Part shown: positions 40,990 to 52,183 of the stretch, one piece after another | How positions within the stretch are numbered: the first letter of the stretch is position 1 | Layout of the letters: each line of letters starts with the position of its first letter | Assembly (NCBI GenBank): GCA_019448385.1 | Contig: JAGTXO010000018.1 | Location: 186,001 to 250,000, forward strand | Length of the DNA stretch: 64,000 bases | Origin: Diacronema lutheri | Taxonomy: Eukaryota; Haptophyta; Pavlovophyceae; Pavlovales; Pavlovaceae | Reading direction: 5' to 3' | Program-made: the position numbers and the translations under genes | The notes under the pieces: generated by a model | The model's database searches: none | Told to the model about the DNA's origin: nothing | What the model saw: only the letters and a program-made list of their open reading frames with translations

Positions 40990-43900
40990 GGCCGGCGGCG
41001 GCGGTGGCGGCGGTGGCGGCGCGGCCACGGCGGCGGCAGCAGCGGCGGCGGCGGCGGTGGCGGCGGCGGCGGCGCCCAGCGCGGGCGGCGGCGGCGTGGC
41101 GGCGGCGGTGGCGGCGGCGGTGACGCCAGCGGCGGCCTTGGCGCCGCGCGTCTGCGGCGGCGTTTCGGCGCGATCGGGGCTGCCCCCGCCACGCACCGCG
41201 CTCGTGACCGCGCAGACGCCGCCCGGCGCACGATCGCTGGCCGCGCCGGTCAGCGCGACGCGGAGGCGCTCGCCGACAGCGTACATGTCCGCCACGCTGA
41301 ACGTGCGCGGCGCGGACGAGCAGCCCGCCGCGGCGAGCGCGTCGTTGAGCGCGCCCACTATCGCGAGGCCGCACGTCGCGCCACGCTGCGCCGCCTCGTT
41401 GAGCAGCAGCGCGCGGCGCACGCGCGAAATGTCGAGACCCGCCGCGTGCAGCGTGGCAGTTATCGCCTTGGCGAGCATGAGCGCCTGCCTGCAGGGCGAC
41501 GCGAGCGTGTCGACGAGCACCGCGTCGTAGCGATGCTCGCCCGCGCGCGCGACGCGCACAAGGCGCAACGCGGTGAAATGGCCGGAGGCGAGCTGCGCGC
41601 CGTCGTCACCGCCCGCGCCGCCGCGCTCGTCCGACGGGCTCCACACGCCGATGACAGCCTGCGTTGTCGCCTCGCTGCGCAGGCGGTGCAGCAGCGCGGC
41701 GCGCTCGGCGTCGTCCTGAAACACCGCGGGTTGCGCGGCGAGCGGCACGTGGCAGACATGCCCGCCGCCGGCCTGCCCGTGCACGCGCAGCACGACCTCG
41801 CAGCACGCGTCGACGGTTGAGGCGAGCATGTCGCCGCTGGCGATGCGCTCCACCTCTGCCTGCGGGAGGCCGGCGCTCGCGGCGGCGGCGGCCAGCCGGC
41901 GCGCAGCCGCGTCGCCCGCCCACGCAAGCAGCGCCGAGTTGGCGGGTTGGAGGGGAAGCTCAAGGGCGGCTGGTTCGGTGGCGGTAGCCTCGTTGGCAAC
42001 GGGCACGTTGGCGGTGCGCGCGTTGGCGGCGGGCGCGGCGGCGATGGCTGGTGGGGCGGAAGACGCGCCCGCGGCGGCAGGCGCGGACGCGGCAGCGGCA
42101 GCGGCTAGTGGGGCGGGGAAAACGCCGTCGGTGGCAGGCGCGGAGGCGAATGCAGGAGCAACTAGTGGGGCGGGAAAATCGGCGGCAGGCGCGAAGGCGG
42201 ATGCAGCAGCGGCTAGTGCGGCGGGGAAAACACCGTCGGCGGCAGGCGCGAAGGCGGATGCAGGAGCGCCAAGCGGGGCGCAGAAAACACCGTCGGCGGC
42301 AGGCGCGAAGGCGACAGCAGCAGCGGCCAGTGGAGCGGAGGCGCAGGGCCACGCGCGCGCCAGCCGTGCAAGCCCAAGCCGCGCGCGAGCGACGCACGCG
42401 CCGATGGCCGAGGCGGCGGCGCAGGCCACGACGTGGCCTGGCACCGGTGTGGCCAGCCGCTCGCGGGTGTGCACGTCGAGCCGCGCCCCACGCCAAGAGC
42501 GGCGGCGCGCTGAACGGAGGCGCGCGACCCCGATCGATCCGCCCGCGCACGCGCGCGCCGGCTCAGTGTGGCCAACGCGCGCCGCTATGCAAGGCGCGCG
42601 CGCGATAACGGCGGCTGTCGGCCGTGGCGTGCGCGTGGCGGCGCCGCGGCGACGGGCGCGGCACACGAGCCGCTCGGGCGCGCCGCCGCCGCGCGGCACG
42701 ATGTCGAGCAGCACGGTCACGCCGCGCGCGCGCGCGACCGCCGTGCACGCGAGCCGCACGGGCAGCGGCGGCCCGTCCGGGCGCGCGAGCGCCGCCACCT
42801 CGGCGTCGGTGAGGCTGTGCAGCTCGCGGCGCGCGCGCGCGAACGCGGCGATGTCCGCGCGCAGCTCCGCGTCCGTGCCGAGCGCGGCACGCGCGTGCAC
42901 GGGGAGCGACGCGCGCAGCGCGTGGAGCACGCCGCCGCGCGCGCCGCGCGGCGCCGGCGCGCGCTCGCGCTCAGCGCGCGCGGCGCGCGTGAGCTCGCGC
43001 ACCGCGCGCGCGAGATTGCGCCGCGCGGCCGCGACGGGAGGGCTAGGTGCGCGCGCGCGCCGGTTGTAGCGCGGCCGCGCCGAGTCGAGGGGCGGCGGAC
43101 GCGGTGCGTACGCCGCGGCGCGGCCCGCGCGCCAAAAGGCCGGCGGCGGGCGCAGCTCCGTCGCGTCGACCGCGGCCGCGAGCGCGCCGAGCGCGGCGTC
43201 GCTGTCGCCCGCCGCGTCGGCCGCGTCGACGAGCACGAAGAGCGCGCCGAGCGCGCGCGACGCGGCCGCCTGCGCGGCGGTGGGGCGGGCGCAGGCAGCG
43301 ACGCATGCGGCCGCCATGCCGCGCGCCGCGGCGAACGCCGGTGACGTGACGGCCGCGCCGATGGCAACGGCGGCGGCGGCGACGGTGGAGGCGGCAGCGC
43401 CGGCGATGGAGGTGGCAGCGGCGGCGGCGCTTGCCATCGCGCGGCGCGCGAGACGCGAGGCGCCACCGACCGCCGCCGCCGCAGCGCGCGCTGCGCGCGC
43501 GCCGGTGGCGCGCATCGTCGCCGCGCCAGGCGCCGCCGCGCCGACGCCGCCGGCGCCCGCGCCGTCGCCGCTCTCGGCCGTGCAGGGCTCCGATGGCGAA
43601 CCCGGCGTGCGCTGGCGCGTGATGCGCGCGCCGAGGCGCGCGCTCCGCGCCGCGCGGCCGGCGACGTCGAGGAAGCGCCGTGCGCGCGCCGCGCGCAGGC
43701 CACGCGCGCGCGGCGGCGCACCGACAGGCGCCGAGCGCCGCGGCGCGCACGCCGGCGCGTCGCTGTCGGGTTGCGCAGCGCGCGCGCGGGAACTCGGCGC
43801 GGCGTGTGCGGGCGGCGGGCGCGCGCCCGCGCGGCGCAGAGGCGCGAGGCGCCGGCCGCAGACGAGGCGTGTGCGCAACCAGGACGGCGAGGGCCGCAGG

Positions 43901-46900
43901 GCGCCGTCGACGTCGCGCATCGGCGGGCCGCGAGCCCGCCGCGCAGCCGTGCGGCGCGCGCGAGGCGCTCGGCGGCGCGCGCGCCGCACGGCGCGCGCGG
44001 CGGCGCGCACGCCAGCGACGGCTGCGGCCACGCCGCGCGCCAACACGGCCGCGGCGTGCGCCATCGCACCGAGCACGGCGCGTGGCGCGCCGAGCAAGCG
44101 CAGCAAGCGCGACGCCGTCGCGCGCGCCGGCGCACCGTGTGCAGGGGCCTCGCCAGCGCCAGCACCGACGCCGCCATCGCCGCAGCCGCAGGTGGCGTCG
44201 CCGCCGCCGCAGGCGTCGCGACGGACGCCGCCGCCGCCGAAACAACCGCCGCACACGTCGCCGCCGACGTTGCCACCCCAGCCGCCGTTGCGTGCGCAGG
44301 TGGCTGCGGCGCGTGCGTGCGGGAGGCGTGCCGTGCGGCGCGCATCACACGGGCTGCGCGACGCGAGCGACGCCGCCGGGGTCCCCGCTGCGCCAGGCGC
44401 GCCGTGCGCGCCAGCCTCGCCGGCCTCGCCGGCGCGCGGTCGCGCGCTCGCCTCGACGTGGCCGCCTCCGCCGCCATCGCCGCCGTCGAACCGGGCGGCG
44501 GAGGGCTGCCGCTCGAACCGCTCGTCGGCGTCGGCCGCCACCGCCGCCTCGCGCTCCGCCGCCGCGGCGGCCGCACGGCGCGCGTGGCGGAGCGCGCGGC
44601 CGCCGTCCGCTGCGCGGCGTGGCGGCGCGGGCGCGGGCTTCGGCGCGCGCGGCCCCTCGGCGCGCTCGCGGAGCACGGCGAGCGGCGTGCCCGTGGCGAC
44701 GCTCGTGCAGACGCGCCGCAAGGCGGCGCTTACGCACGCGTGGACGACGCGCGCCGTCCGCTTGTCGGCGGCGCGCGCGGCGCGGCGCGCGGCCTTGGCG
44801 GCGGCCTTTTTGGCGCGCCTCTGCTCCGCCTGCTCCGACAGCGCGCGCGCCTGGCGCTCGGCTGCGAGCGCGTCCTCGGGCGAAACGGTCGGCCTCGGCG
44901 GCCGCGCGCGCGCGCTGCGACGCTGCGCGCTGCGGCGGTCGGACGGCGGCTGCCGCGGCGGCGAGGACGGCGAGCGCGAGCTCGGCGTGGGCGACCAATC
45001 GCCGCTGACGGTTGCGAGCGGCGCAAACGGGTTGTCGTCCCCGCGACCCGCGGCGTGCGACAGTGCACGCGGCGTCGGGCGCCGGCCGACCGCTGGCGGG
45101 CCCCACTCGGACGGCGGCTCCGAGGGCGAGCGCGCCGTCGGCGCCGCGCGTTGCGCGGCCGGCGGCGCCTCCCGGTCCAGCGCCGCCTGCTCTCTCGCCG
45201 CGGCCTGCTCGTCACCCTCCGGCACGCCACGCGGCGCGAGCACCGCGGTGGCGCAGCGCGTCGCGTTGAGCAACGCCGCCTCCATCTGCCGCACGCTGGC
45301 CTTGGCGCACGCCACACCCTGTCTCGCCCGGCGCAGCGCCTCGTGCGCGCGGCGCACATCCGCGTCGGCATCTTCGCGCATGCCAAAGTGCGCCTGTTGC
45401 AGCCGCAGGTCCGCAGGGCGCCCCTGCGCGCGAGGGGCACGGGCGCGGCGGCGCGCAGGTGACGGAGCTGGCGCGCCGTTCTGCGCTGCGCGCACGCCAA
45501 TCGACGGGCGCGCGCGCGGCGGGGCGCGCGCGCGCGCGCGCGCGCGCGCGCTGCCTACCCAGCCGCCGGCCGGCTCGCGCGAGCGCGCCAGCTGCTCCGC
45601 CGCCTCGGCGTCGAGCACGCGCTGCTGCGCCTCCTCCTCGCCCAGTGCAGCGAGGTGCAGCCGGCGGGCTGCCTTGCGGCAGTTGCCCTCCGCCTTGCCC
45701 ACGGCCTTGCGCGCCGCGTCGACGGGGTCGTCGTTGGCTCTGGCGCGCCTGCGCTTGCCCTTGTCGGCGGGCGGCGGCTTGGCGCGCTGCAGCGTGCCGA
45801 GCGCGTCGTCGGCTCCGCGCGCGGCCGCCCGCGGGCGGCGGGCCCCAAAAAGCGCACCGGTCGCCGTGCGCGCCGCGCAAGCAACGACCAGCGCTGACAT
45901 GCCGGCGAAGACCGCACCGCCCAGCGCCACGGTTGCCACGATGCGCAGCGTCCCGTGCGCAAGCCGCGCTGCCTCCGCCGCTTTGGCGGCCTCGCGCGCG
46001 CGCGCATCGGCGGCTCTCATCTCGTGCAGCAGCCCGGCCGCGCCGCTCGCGCCGTCGCGGCCGCGCGCGAGCTCGCACAGCACCGCCGCCGCGCGCCGCG
46101 TGGGCTCGCGCGCGAGCAGCTGCGCGCCGCCGTCGGGGCGCAGCTTCTCAACGAACTCGACAAACGTCGCGTCGCGCCAGAGGGACATGCGGAAGGCCCT
46201 GTGCACCGCCCCCTCCTGCTCGCGCATCCGCCGTGCCGCCCGCCTGCCGTCGCGCGCGTGCGCGTGCGCGGCCGCGTCGAATCCCGCGACGCCGCGCTGC
46301 GCGTCGCGCGCGGCCGACGACGGCGCCGCCGCGCTGCCCGCCAAGGGCGCCGCAGCGGCGACGCGCGCGTGCGGAGCGACGGGATCGCCGGCGGCCGGCG
46401 GCTCGGCGCGCTGCGGCGTGCCGTTTGCTCCGCGCGCGGCCGTCCCGGGGGAGATGGCCGCGATGGCGCCGCCAGCCGCGCCGCGCGCCAGCCACGCGCA
46501 TAGGCTGCCGACGAGCTCGCCGAGACCCCCGACGGTCGCCGCGGCGGCGAGTGCGCCGGGCTTGCCGGCCGACAGCGGCTCGCGAGCGTCGTCGTCGCAG
46601 CCGCCGGCACCCGTCTTGGCGAGTGCGTCGCGCTCGCCCTCGACGCCCGCCACGACCGCCGCCCCTCCGTCGTCCGCCGCGCCGGCCGCGCGCGCGGCCG
46701 GGCGCAGAGGAGGCGTGCCGGTGCAGCCGTCGCCGCTCGTCTTCGCCGTTTCCTCCACTTTGGTCACTTCGTCGCCACCTGCGCCATCTCCGACGCCGGG
46801 GCCCTTGGTCACGCTTGCCGCCATGCGCGCCGTGCCCGCCGGCCAGCCCGCCGACTGCTCGAGCGCGGCGGCGAGCGGCGCGACGCGCGTCGACTCGGGC

Positions 46901-49233
46901 GCGCTCTCGTCATCGGGCTCGAGCGCGTTGTGCAGGCGCGCGAGCGCGCGCTCGACGGCCGCGGCGCCACTGCCGGGGGCGCGGCTCGCCGCGCGCACCG
47001 CGCGCCGCCAGGCCGGCGCGAACATGAGCGCCGGCTCGAGCGCCGCGAGCGCGCGCGCCTCGCGCGCGTCGCTCGCGCCGAGGCGCGGCGGCACGCGCGC
47101 GGCTCCGCGCGGCGCGGTGCCTCGGAAGCGTGGGCTCAGCGTGTAGGCGAGGTGCTGCGGCACGCCGCGCGCCTCCGCGCGCGCGCGTCCGTCCTCGACC
47201 TCGCGCCGCGCCTTCGCGATCGCCGGCGTGGCGCGCGCGAGCCAGTCGGGGTCGGCGGGCAGGTGGATCACGACGAGAATCGGCGCCCAGTCCAGCCGCG
47301 GGTTCTTGTGACGGTCGGGCACGACCCACACGAGCAGCACCGTGCCCTCCGCGCCGCACGCCGCCTCGTAGATCCTGGGCTGCGAGCGCCAATCGGGCCT
47401 GACGCGCAGCGCCCGCGCGTGGTCGATGGCGGCGGCGCGGTCGCCATTGAAGTGAACCGTCGTCACCTCGCCGATGACGGACCGGCCGGACCGCCAGCAG
47501 AACACCGCGTCCGCCGACCCGCCGGCGATGGCCGCGAGCGATTCGGGCGCGGCGAGCCGCGGCAAGCCCTCGAAGGCGGCAAAGTCCTCGTGCGCATTGT
47601 ACACGCCGCCCCAGCCGTCGTGCGCGTACGCGCGCGCGGCCGCTCGTACCGCGCGCGGCTGGTTCTCCACGCCCGACGTCATGTGCCATGTCGTCCCCGC
47701 GAAGCCGGGCTCGCCCAGCTCGGCCCGCACGACGGTACCGTACCCCGCGCCCTGCGTCGGGGCGGCGAGGTGGTGCATGCCCGCGCCGGTCACGCCCTCC
47801 GTGCGCTGCCGCGTGACGATCGTGCCCGTCGCGTGCGCGAAAAGCGTGTCGACCACGGCGGGCGCGCGCCCGCTGTTCGCCCGTAGCCGCGCCCTGCCCG
47901 CTTTTAGCTGCTCGGGGTCCTTGGCGTCGTACACGCGCGCGTCCGCGTCGCCCTCATCAGGCGCAGTGTAGACGCAGCGGCGTTCGAGCGGCGCCGAGCC
48001 ACCGCCGTCCGCCGCCGCCGGCGAGGTTGGCGCCGCGCCCGCCGCCACCGCGCTCGTCGCCGCCGTGCCCGTCGCCACCGCCGCAGCCGCCGCGCCCGCG
48101 GGGTCGTCGTCCCCGTCCTCCGCGCCCTCCCCGTCGTCAGCGGTGGTGGCGTCGCCATCGTCCCCGTCGCCCTCGCCCCCGCCGAGGCTGCTGAATGGTC
48201 GGGGCCCCCACGCCGAGGCGGCGCGCCGCTGCGGCGCACGCGGCGGTGGCGCTCGCGACGGCGGCCTTGGCGCCGCCGCGCCGCGCGGCCTGGCCGCCGT
48301 CGACAGCGCGCGGCCTGCAGCGCCCGTGAGCGCGTCGAGCGCGGCCGTGCGTGCGATGCGGTCGTCGGGCGCGCGCAGCGCCGCCTCGACGGCCTGCAGC
48401 AGCCCGTCGGGCGCGGATCCGCCGACACTGGCATCGCACGCCTCGGCGAGCCGCGCGGCCTCGGCGAGCCGCGCGGCCTCGCGGGTGAACGGGCCGAAGC
48501 GCCTGGCGCGGTCGCCGAGCAGAGCGCCGATGGCGGCGCGGAGCGTGCGCGCGCGGGTCTCCTCGTACGCGGCCGTCGTGAGGCGCGCGAGGCGCGCGTC
48601 CAAAGCCTTCTTGATGTCGACAAGGACACTCGCGCGGCGGCCGTAGAGCGTCGATGCGCTCGCCACGACCTCGGCCGCGACTGTTGCCGCGGCGAAGCAA
48701 CACGCGGCCCCACTCTGCGGGGGCGCCTTGAAGGCATCGATGGGCGGCGCTGTTCTGCCGATGCGCTGCGCAAGCTTCTTGATGAGCACGCCGGCCGCCG
48801 TGGCGTACGCCGATTCGCCGTTGCCCAAGGTGCGCGAATCGGCGAGCAGGGCGAGCGCGGCGCCGGGCGGCGCGCCGCGCTGCGCGGGCGGCGCGAGGAG
48901 CAGGTACGCCGCCGTCCAGTGCACGAGGCCGCTGGACGCGCGGAGGCAGAGCGGTAGCACGACCACGAGCACCTGCCCAAACCGGTCCGCATCCGCGCAT
49001 GCTTTGCGCAGGTTGCGCAGCGCCACCTTGAGCGCATGCTGCGAGCACCCCGTGTCGCCCACCCTAACCCTGCTCGTGCCGAAATCCGCGTAACGCAGCA
49101 GGGCGATGAGGCAAGTGGATGGGACCACGTGGGGGTGGGTATCTCCCGGCGACAGAATGGTGCTGAGGGCCAGCGAGAAACTGTCCGAGCCGCCCCGCCC
49201 GCCGGGCAAAGCGTCCTTCACGGAGTCCTCCAT
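35545..49233 (-). CDS. giant mobile-element polyprotein: two Ulp1-like proteases and a YqaJ nuclease
   Basis: An uninterrupted frame of 4,563 codons from ATG 49233. Residues 95-185 form a Ulp1/adenain-type (C48) protease: His105 in LVHW, Asp132 in ALLADSR, Gln173 and Cys179 in PPQSGAACC. One strong hydrophobic segment, LRIVATVALGGAVFAGMSAL, lies near 45.9 kb. A second C48-like domain has His near 2552 (SGHFTALRL), Asp near 2575 (VLVDTL) and Cys near 2621 (AQRGATCGLAIV). Residues of about 4000-4190 are a YqaJ/lambda-exonuclease nuclease with SPRWHDERWEEVTGSKVG, FSPDGLAIL and VLVEVKTL (the PD...ExK core), then QLQLGMHVLG. A basic KRKRG follows. Long Ala, Pro and Arg tracts link the domains. A 62-bp GT-AG intron (35544..35483, phase 0) would join it to the chromodomain-Fanzor. 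Family of the whole element unknown. Confidence 0.78.
40899..40986. repeat. GCG/GCC trinucleotide repeat coding for poly-Ala
   Basis: Nearly thirty perfect GGC-type triplets, read as about 28 Ala residues on the minus strand, lie between a degenerate and an intact Ulp1-like region of the giant frame. A Gly/Ala/Pro-rich continuation runs to 41130. Confidence 0.95.
42060..42340. repeat. about 57-bp degenerate tandem repeat in the giant frame
   Basis: About five units encode variants of SAFAPAADGVFPAPLAAAA on the minus strand, upstream of the second Ulp1-like domain. The frame is kept in all units, which supports the reading frame being translated. Confidence 0.85.
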
Positions 49234-51135
49234 CTGCAGACTGTGGGCACGTCAGTGTCCGGATGGCGGCCCGGATGATACTTGGGAGAATTTACATGAT
49301 GCCCTGGAGAATGCCCCGCTCTCCCACAACCAGGACCCGCCAGCGCGCCGAGCCTACTCGTTTGCCCGCGCCGCCTCTCTTTGCGCGCCCGAGCGCGGCC
49401 TCCGAGCGCGGCCAACGTCCTCCGGGGGCGTGCATCGTGGCTGCTCGGAGGGGCTGCGACGCGGCGAAAGCTCGCTGCGCGGCCGCAACGTGAGCGCGCG
49501 CGCGCGGCCGCGCGCCGGCCTGCGCTGCTCTGCACGGCCGCGCGCCGGCCTGCGCAGCCTCGTCGCGCAGCGTGAGCGCGAGCGCGCGCGAGGTGAGCTC
49601 GGCGGATGGGTGCGCGGCGGCGTTGGCGGCGGGTGCGGCGGCAGGCTGGGCGGCGGGTTTGGACGGAGAGTGTCGGGGAAGAACGGGGCGCATCCTGGCT
49701 GGGAGTTGGACGGCGCCCACCACGCGCTGGCGGATCCTGGTTGCCACCACCACCCCCCCCCCCCCCCGGAGACGAGGACCAGGGGCATGGCCGACTCGCT
49801 GCGCCGCACAGCGCGCGGCGCGCGGCATGCTGCGCGACCTCAAGCACATCCAGCCGCGCTCCGCCCACGCAACGCGCGCAATGCCGCGTTGCACTGCAGG
49901 TGTGCACGTGCGGCTCTCACGCGCACTGTGTTGCACGAACGGCATCACGCCACCGAGCTGCGTCCGGACCACGCGCCGCGCGCAGGCGACCACACAGGGG
50001 CGCGCCGCGCCGCGCGTGCGCGCCCTCGCAACCGTTGCAGCACGCTCTGCCTTGCACTGCGCCGAGCCGCCGCGCGCTGTGCGCGTGCATGCAGGGCGCA
50101 CGCGTGCGACGAAGCGCGCGCGCGGCGAGGCGCGCGGGCGGCTCGCTGCGCGGGCGGCAACGCGCCCAGCTGCGCCCAGGCCAGGCGCGCGCCCGCGAGT
50201 GCCACCGGGACGCACTGCCCCCGCCGGGGTCGCCGCGCGCTCTGTGTGTGCGCTCGCGCGCTGCGAGCGCGGCGGAACGTTCGTGCATGGCGCGAAGAGC
50301 GCGGCACCCGAAGACGGCTGCCCCGAGCCCGCGCCGGGTGGCAGCGAGCGGCGGCACCTCCTCGGCGAGCCCGCCCCGCGCCTTCCCCTCCACGTGGCGT
50401 TTTGAGGCAGACGGACACGCGCCCACACTGCGACTGGGCACGCTGCTCGAGGCAGACACGCACCCAACGCGCGCGCACCACGCGCCCGCGTCGGCGGGCC
50501 GGTGTGAACGAGCGAGAGCTCGGTGTCGCCAACGGGGGCACGGGCGCGACTTCGGTCCGCCTCTCGACGGACGCAGGCGACGCTGCCGGGAACTTCCCCG
50601 ACGCCTGCACATCCAGGGCTTCGAGGTACAGAGCTGGGCAACAGTGCCGCTCGTCACCGATGAGGCGGCCAAGCTCGCTATCCTTGCTGCCCTCGGCTCC
50701 ACCAAACAGCCGGGCGACCCAACGGTTCGTGATCGCCTGGCCGCCAGGTGCGAACCGCGCCCGTGCAAGCGCTTCACCCGCATTCTCCGCCCCGCTGCGG
50801 ACGTCCGCCTGCCGGCCGCGAACACGGCCGGTGCGCGTTGCCGCCTGGCCCAACACGAAAACCCGCCCGCCCCCGAGGCCGCAGGTCCTACCTGCCCAAG
50901 CGCAGCCCAACGGCACGCAGACAGCCCGCCTTGGCAACCGACTCGTGCGCGAGCGCTCCGCCCTCCACAAGAGCCTGCCCCACGCCACCGCCGACGCGGA
51001 GCCAGCGCAGCCGACGCCCCTCCGCGACGCTCGCGCCGCAAGGCGCAAGGGCCCCGGCGAGACGGCGTCAACCAAGCCCGCCGCTGGCACAGCGCCGGCA
51101 CCCGGAGCCCACCCCAAGCCCCCGCGCACGCCTCG

Positions 51136-51165
<30 letters not shown>
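51136..51165. repeat. poly-C run of 30 bp
   Basis: A pure C run in a region without an assigned gene. Confidence 0.95.
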
Positions 51166-51166
<1 letters not shown>

Positions 51167-51568
51167 ATCGGCGGACCGATTGCGTTTTGGTGCGCCAGGC
51201 TCAATGCGCCATCGCAGTGGCGGGCCCGCAGACGCAGACGCTGACATGCCCAACGCTGGGCACTGAGGCCGCAGGCCGGCCCTCCTGGACCTGGCGGGCG
51301 AGCTGCCCGCGCAGCGGCCACGCGAGCCTCGCACTGACCGTGGCGGTCGCTGCCACCGTGATAGCTGCGGGTGCGGCGGCCTTGGCCCCAACCCCATCAT
51401 CCGTCTTCATCCCCGCCCTGCTCGCGCTCGCGGCCTACGTCGGCAATCCCTGCACCGGGATCCGCCCCGCGAAGTCCACACAAGACTTATCCGTGCTGCA
51501 CGCCAGCCGCGCGCGCCGACGCGCGCCGCTCCCACACGCTCACCTCCGTTTCCGCGGGCGGCCCAACG

Positions 51569-51607
51569 CCCCCCCCCCCCCCCCCCTCCCCCCCCCCCCC
51601 CCCCCCC
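51569..51607. repeat. poly-C run of about 39 bp with one T
   Basis: A C run interrupted by a single T, in a region without an assigned gene. Confidence 0.95.
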
Positions 51608-51945
51608 GGCAGGCGGCCATCGAGCCGCATTAGCACACCCGCCCGGGGCCTCCCGCCGCACCCGCAGCGGCTCGGCGCCTTGAATCCTCCCGTCCCCCGG
51701 GGTGAGGCCTTCAACCCGGGCCCAGCGTGCTCCGACTGCCTCACGCGCGCCAGCGCCAACCTCGGCGGCATGGTAGACCCCGAGCGAAAAGCCGCACTTC
51801 TCGCCGTCCTCGTCGGGCGCAAGTACGTTATCCTGCTCCTACTGCCGACGCGGCTCCCGCGCGCGCGGACTACTACGCCGGGCAGATCGCCGCAGACGCA
51901 CGTGAGTGCACACGTGCGGACAAGGCGCACACGCTCGACGTCCAG

Positions 51946-52152
51946 TTAGCGCACGTGCACGTGCGCGCCACTGGTCACATTTGAGCGTCCGTGCTCGCCC
52001 ACAGCGTCGCCATCCACAAGATGCGCGCTGGAGCCATCCAAGCAGGGCTCTGCCTGCTCGGCTTCCGCAAGGCAATTTGGGCCGCGGACAGCGGACAGCG
52101 GACGGCGTGCGCGTGCGAGGTGCGAAAGGAGGAAGAAGGTAGGGAGAGTTGT

Positions 52153-52183
<31 letters not shown>

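Larger units (their letters stand above)
49234..51945. other. no confident gene; possible plus-strand exons
   Basis: Both strands are open in several frames and I cannot choose. The best plus-strand candidates are FEVQSWATVPLVTDEAAKLA near 50.62-50.75 kb and a hydrophobic segment (SLALTVAVAATVIAAGAAAL) near 51.33 kb followed by FIPALLALAAYVGNPCTG. The C runs at 49756, 51136 and 51569 look like intron fillers of the kind seen in real genes here. No family is recognised. Upstream exons or a terminus of the giant element could lie in this stretch. Confidence 0.3.

Noticed and set aside
43280-47146. Plus-strand open frame of 1,288 codons
   Set aside because: It lies antisense to the giant frame and has the Ala/Arg/Pro composition of a GC shadow. 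No motif supports it.
30417-49233. Bacterial contamination as the source of the TnpB-like gene
   Set aside because: The spliceosomal intron in the core, the chromodomain, Ulp1-like proteases and continuous linkage to eukaryotic genes on both sides argue against it.
35545-49233. Endogenous giant virus segment
   Set aside because: No capsid, polymerase or packaging ATPase is seen. The domain set fits a transposon at least as well, so a viral label is not supported.
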